Shown here in pieces: positions 62,583 to 64,000 of a stretch of 64,000 nt of DNA. Made by a program: the position numbers and the translations under genes. Source of the stretch: an uncultured Bacteroidales bacterium (lineage in GTDB: Bacteria; Bacteroidota; Bacteroidia; Bacteroidales; Marinilabiliaceae). Under the pieces are notes generated by a model, which worked only from the letters and a program-made list of their open reading frames with translations, was not told the DNA's origin and did not search any database. Positions within the stretch are counted from its first letter, which is position 1. Each line of letters begins with the position of its first letter. The DNA lies in the NCBI GenBank assembly GCA_934699135.1, contig CAKUVM010000004.1, positions 25,756 through 89,755 on the forward strand, read 5' to 3'.

Positions 62583-63344
62583 TTATTTGAGCCTTACGGG
62601 GATTCCGCAGCCATCGAGATAGGCTTTCAGTTCGGGGATTCCTATCTCATGGAAGTGGAAGATGCTGGCGGCGAGGCCCGCATCGGCCTTTCCCGCGGTG
62701 AAGACGTCGCGGAAATGCTCCATTGTGCCGGCCCCGCCAGAGGCTATGACCGGGATTGAGAGGCTCTCGCTGAGCCGCGCCAGAGCCTCGCAGGCGAAGC
62801 CTGACTTGCAGCCGTCATGATTCATGCTGGTGAAAAGGATTTCGCCCGCCCCTCTCTCCTGCGCCTCGCGGGCCCACGAGAAGAGCCGCTTCTCCGTGGC
62901 CACGCGGCCGCCGTTGACCGTGACGACCCACTCGCCATCTGCCTCTTGGCGGGCGTCTATGGCGCAGGTGACGAACTGACTGCCAAAGTTGCGCGCCAAA
63001 TCACTTATGAGTTGCGGGTTTCGCACGGCGGCGGAGTTGACGCTGACCTTGTCGGCACCGGCGGCCAACAGAGTGTCGGCATCGCTCAGCTCACTGATGC
63101 CGCCACCGACGGTGAACGGGATGTTGATGTGCCTCGCTATTCGCTCCACAAGGCCCGCGAAAGTCTTGCGACCCTCATGACTTGCCGTAATATCCAAGAA
63201 AACAAGCTCATCGGCACCCTGGCGCGCATATTCGGCACCGAGTTCCACAGGGTCGCCCACATTCTTGATATTGACAAAGTTAACACCCTTGACGGTCTGC
63301 CCGTCTCGGATGTCTAGGCATGGGATAATGCGCTTTGCTATCAC
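62583..63344 (-). CDS. hisF: Imidazole glycerol phosphate synthase subunit HisF
   Basis: 253 residues from a GTG at 63344. Cyclase half of IGP synthase. Catalytic Asp11 ('PCLDIRDG') and Asp130 ('CAIDAR') are present, as are '[20 protein letters not shown]' and '[13 protein letters not shown]'. The usual SMDxDGTK block reads '[12 protein letters not shown]': Asp to Asn at 175 and Thr to Cys at 179. Its partner hisH and other his genes are not in the window; hisF now begins the operon, with a TAnnTTTG box 30 bases upstream. Confidence 0.94.
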   Translation of the reverse strand: MIAKRIIPCLDIRDGQTVKGVNFVNIKNVGDPVELGAEYARQGADELVFLDITASHEGRKTFAGLVERIARHINIPFTVGGGISELSDADTLLAAGADKVSVNSAAVRNPQLISDLARNFGSQFVTCAIDARQEADGEWVVTVNGGRVATEKRLFSWAREAQERGAGEILFTSMNHDGCKSGFACEALARLSESLSIPVIASGGAGTMEHFRDVFTAGKADAGLAASIFHFHEIGIPELKAYLDGCGIPVRLK

Positions 63345-63373
63345 AACGAACCGATATTTCTGTCAGAATGTTG

Positions 63374-63381
63374 CAAAGATA
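63374..63381 (-). promoter_or_regulatory. -7 box of hisF
   Basis: Minus strand TATCTTTG, exact TAnnTTTG, 30 bases before the GTG of hisF. No good -33 box at 19-21 bases. Confidence 0.5.
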
Positions 63382-63591
63382 TGGAAATGCGGTGTTACTT
63401 CTACTGCGGCAGACGCAAATTGGGGCATTTGTGAGTGGCCTACGGGAAGGAAGCCTGCAAAATTTGAACGGCAAAACTGCAATACCACCGCACAAAATAC
63501 CTAATGATGGGTTAAACACCATATGGCCAAGGTCTTCCTGTGTGCATTATCGCACAACGAACCCCGATTTGTTATTTTAGACGATTTAAAA

Positions 63592-63609
63592 ATACCGCAA
63601 ATGCGGTAT
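63592..63609. promoter_or_regulatory. Palindrome ATACCGCA-AA-TGCGGTAT
   Basis: Perfect 8-bp arms separated by two bases, immediately upstream of and touching the -33 region of the plus-strand promoter at 63609-63639. Operator-like position. Confidence 0.45.
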
Positions 63610-63639
63610 TGGTGAAACAAGAACTCCATTATACATTTG
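63609..63639 (+). promoter_or_regulatory. Orphan plus-strand promoter before the IS
   Basis: -33-like TTGG at 63609-63612, 19-base spacer, -7 TACATTTG at 63632-63639 (exact TAnnTTTG). It points into the transposase gene from its 3' side, antisense to it, so its original gene is not visible. Confidence 0.5.
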
Positions 63640-63686
63640 CACTATGTTCAGCTGGCACGTAGATCATCTAAGAAGCTGTTTTGAAT

Positions 63687-64000
63687 TTATTCAAGGAGTG
63701 TTTTGAGAACCTTGTTCAGGGCGATGTAGCAGTTCGCAAGGTATATCATCGCCACGGTCGAGTCGGAGCGGAACTCGTAGTCGATCGTCAGCCTCCTGAA
63801 GTTCTCCATCCAGGCGAAAGTGCGCTCCACGACCCATCTCCGCCCCGCGGGCACGAAGTCCCTGCCCGGCAGCTTGGGCCGCGTGGTGACCTCGCGCCCC
63901 CTGTCCGCAAGACTCCCCCCGCGCCCGCCGTCGGCGATGATCCTCGTGAGGCGGCGGGACGCGCCGCGCAGCCCGTCAAGGACGAGCATGGCGCCCTTGC
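63687..64000 (-). mobile_element. IS5-type transposase, C-terminal part cut by window edge
   Basis: The frame is open to base 64000; 104 residues are visible to a stop at 63687. C-terminal half of an IS5/IS4-type DDE transposase: 'RRLTRIIADGGRGGS' includes the second catalytic Asp, and 'RRWVVERTFAWMENFRRLTI' carries the last catalytic Glu and the conserved YREK-like block. The IS end probably lies near 63665-63680, but terminal repeats cannot be paired because the other end is outside the window. Confidence 0.85.

Larger units (their letters stand above)
63345..63686. other. AT-rich junction between hisF and the IS
   Basis: About 340 bases without a credible gene. It holds the hisF -7 box at one end, an outward plus-strand promoter with a palindrome near 63592-63639, and probably the IS end near 63665-63680. 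Base composition drops clearly compared with hisF. Confidence 0.6.

Noticed and set aside
1..64000. tRNA, rRNA, CRISPR or prophage regions
   Set aside because: No cloverleaf-like stretches in the gaps, no regularly spaced repeats and no phage structural genes were seen by eye; a tRNAscan or CRISPR search was not possible.

Overview
The window reads as chromosomal DNA of a GC-rich member of the Bacteroidales. Support comes from Bacteroidetes-type promoters (-7 box TAnnTTTG upstream of efp, the parE-like gene, greA, dxs, hisF, proC and the bactofilin gene), an ArgF-prime type succinylornithine transcarbamylase, a BspA-like leucine-rich-repeat protein with a type IX secretion-like C-terminus, Bacteroidetes families DUF2027/Smr, DUF4254, DUF6089 and DUF3352, and a BamA cluster with tandem OmpH/Skp genes. 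Most neighbouring genes overlap by ATGA or lie a few bases apart. I assign no genus.

Layout. 1-11924, minus strand: carA (cut by the left edge), a DUF2027/Smr protein, a helix-hairpin-helix protein paired with an outer-membrane barrel protein, a YbaK-type editing protein, a lipoprotein, an endonuclease/phosphatase-fold protein with two rhomboid proteases, mutL, a small membrane protein and a Dabb protein. 12045-31375, plus strand: an exonuclease-fold protein that seems to have lost catalytic residues, gamma carbonic anhydrase, murI, lysS-gpsA-pgi, a PH-domain protein, proC-proB-proA, bactofilin followed by the ATP synthase genes atpB-E-F-H-A-G, then murF and the transcarbamylase. 31464-63344, minus strand: dxs, the LRR protein, serB, a 900-residue DUF3352-type protein, pssA, a SpoIIE-type phosphatase, efp, the two type IIA topoisomerase subunits separated by an AT-rich DNA methyltransferase island, HIT, greA with an unusual terminated leader, a YugP-type metallopeptidase, glycosyltransferase 9 plus DUF4254, and a long envelope run (three OmpH, bamA, uppS, DUF6089, nadK, mpl, flippase-like) that begins with hisF-hisIE, an HD protein and a C_GCAxxG_C_C protein. 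63345-64000 is an AT-richer junction with an orphan promoter and palindrome next to an IS5-type transposase cut by the right edge.

How it fits together. The window is mostly core metabolism and envelope biogenesis: peptidoglycan precursors (murI, murF, mpl, uppS), outer-membrane assembly (bamA, skp-like genes), phospholipid (gpsA, pssA), isoprenoid (dxs, uppS), proline, arginine, histidine, pyrimidine and serine synthesis, and energy (F-type ATPase without its beta and epsilon genes here). The accessory-looking parts are the methyltransferase island at 44784-45952 and the IS junction at the right end. The observations I would follow up first are that island, the promoter-hairpin unit in front of greA, the degenerate exonuclease, and the secreted helix-hairpin-helix/barrel pair. 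I saw no rRNA, tRNA or CRISPR array.
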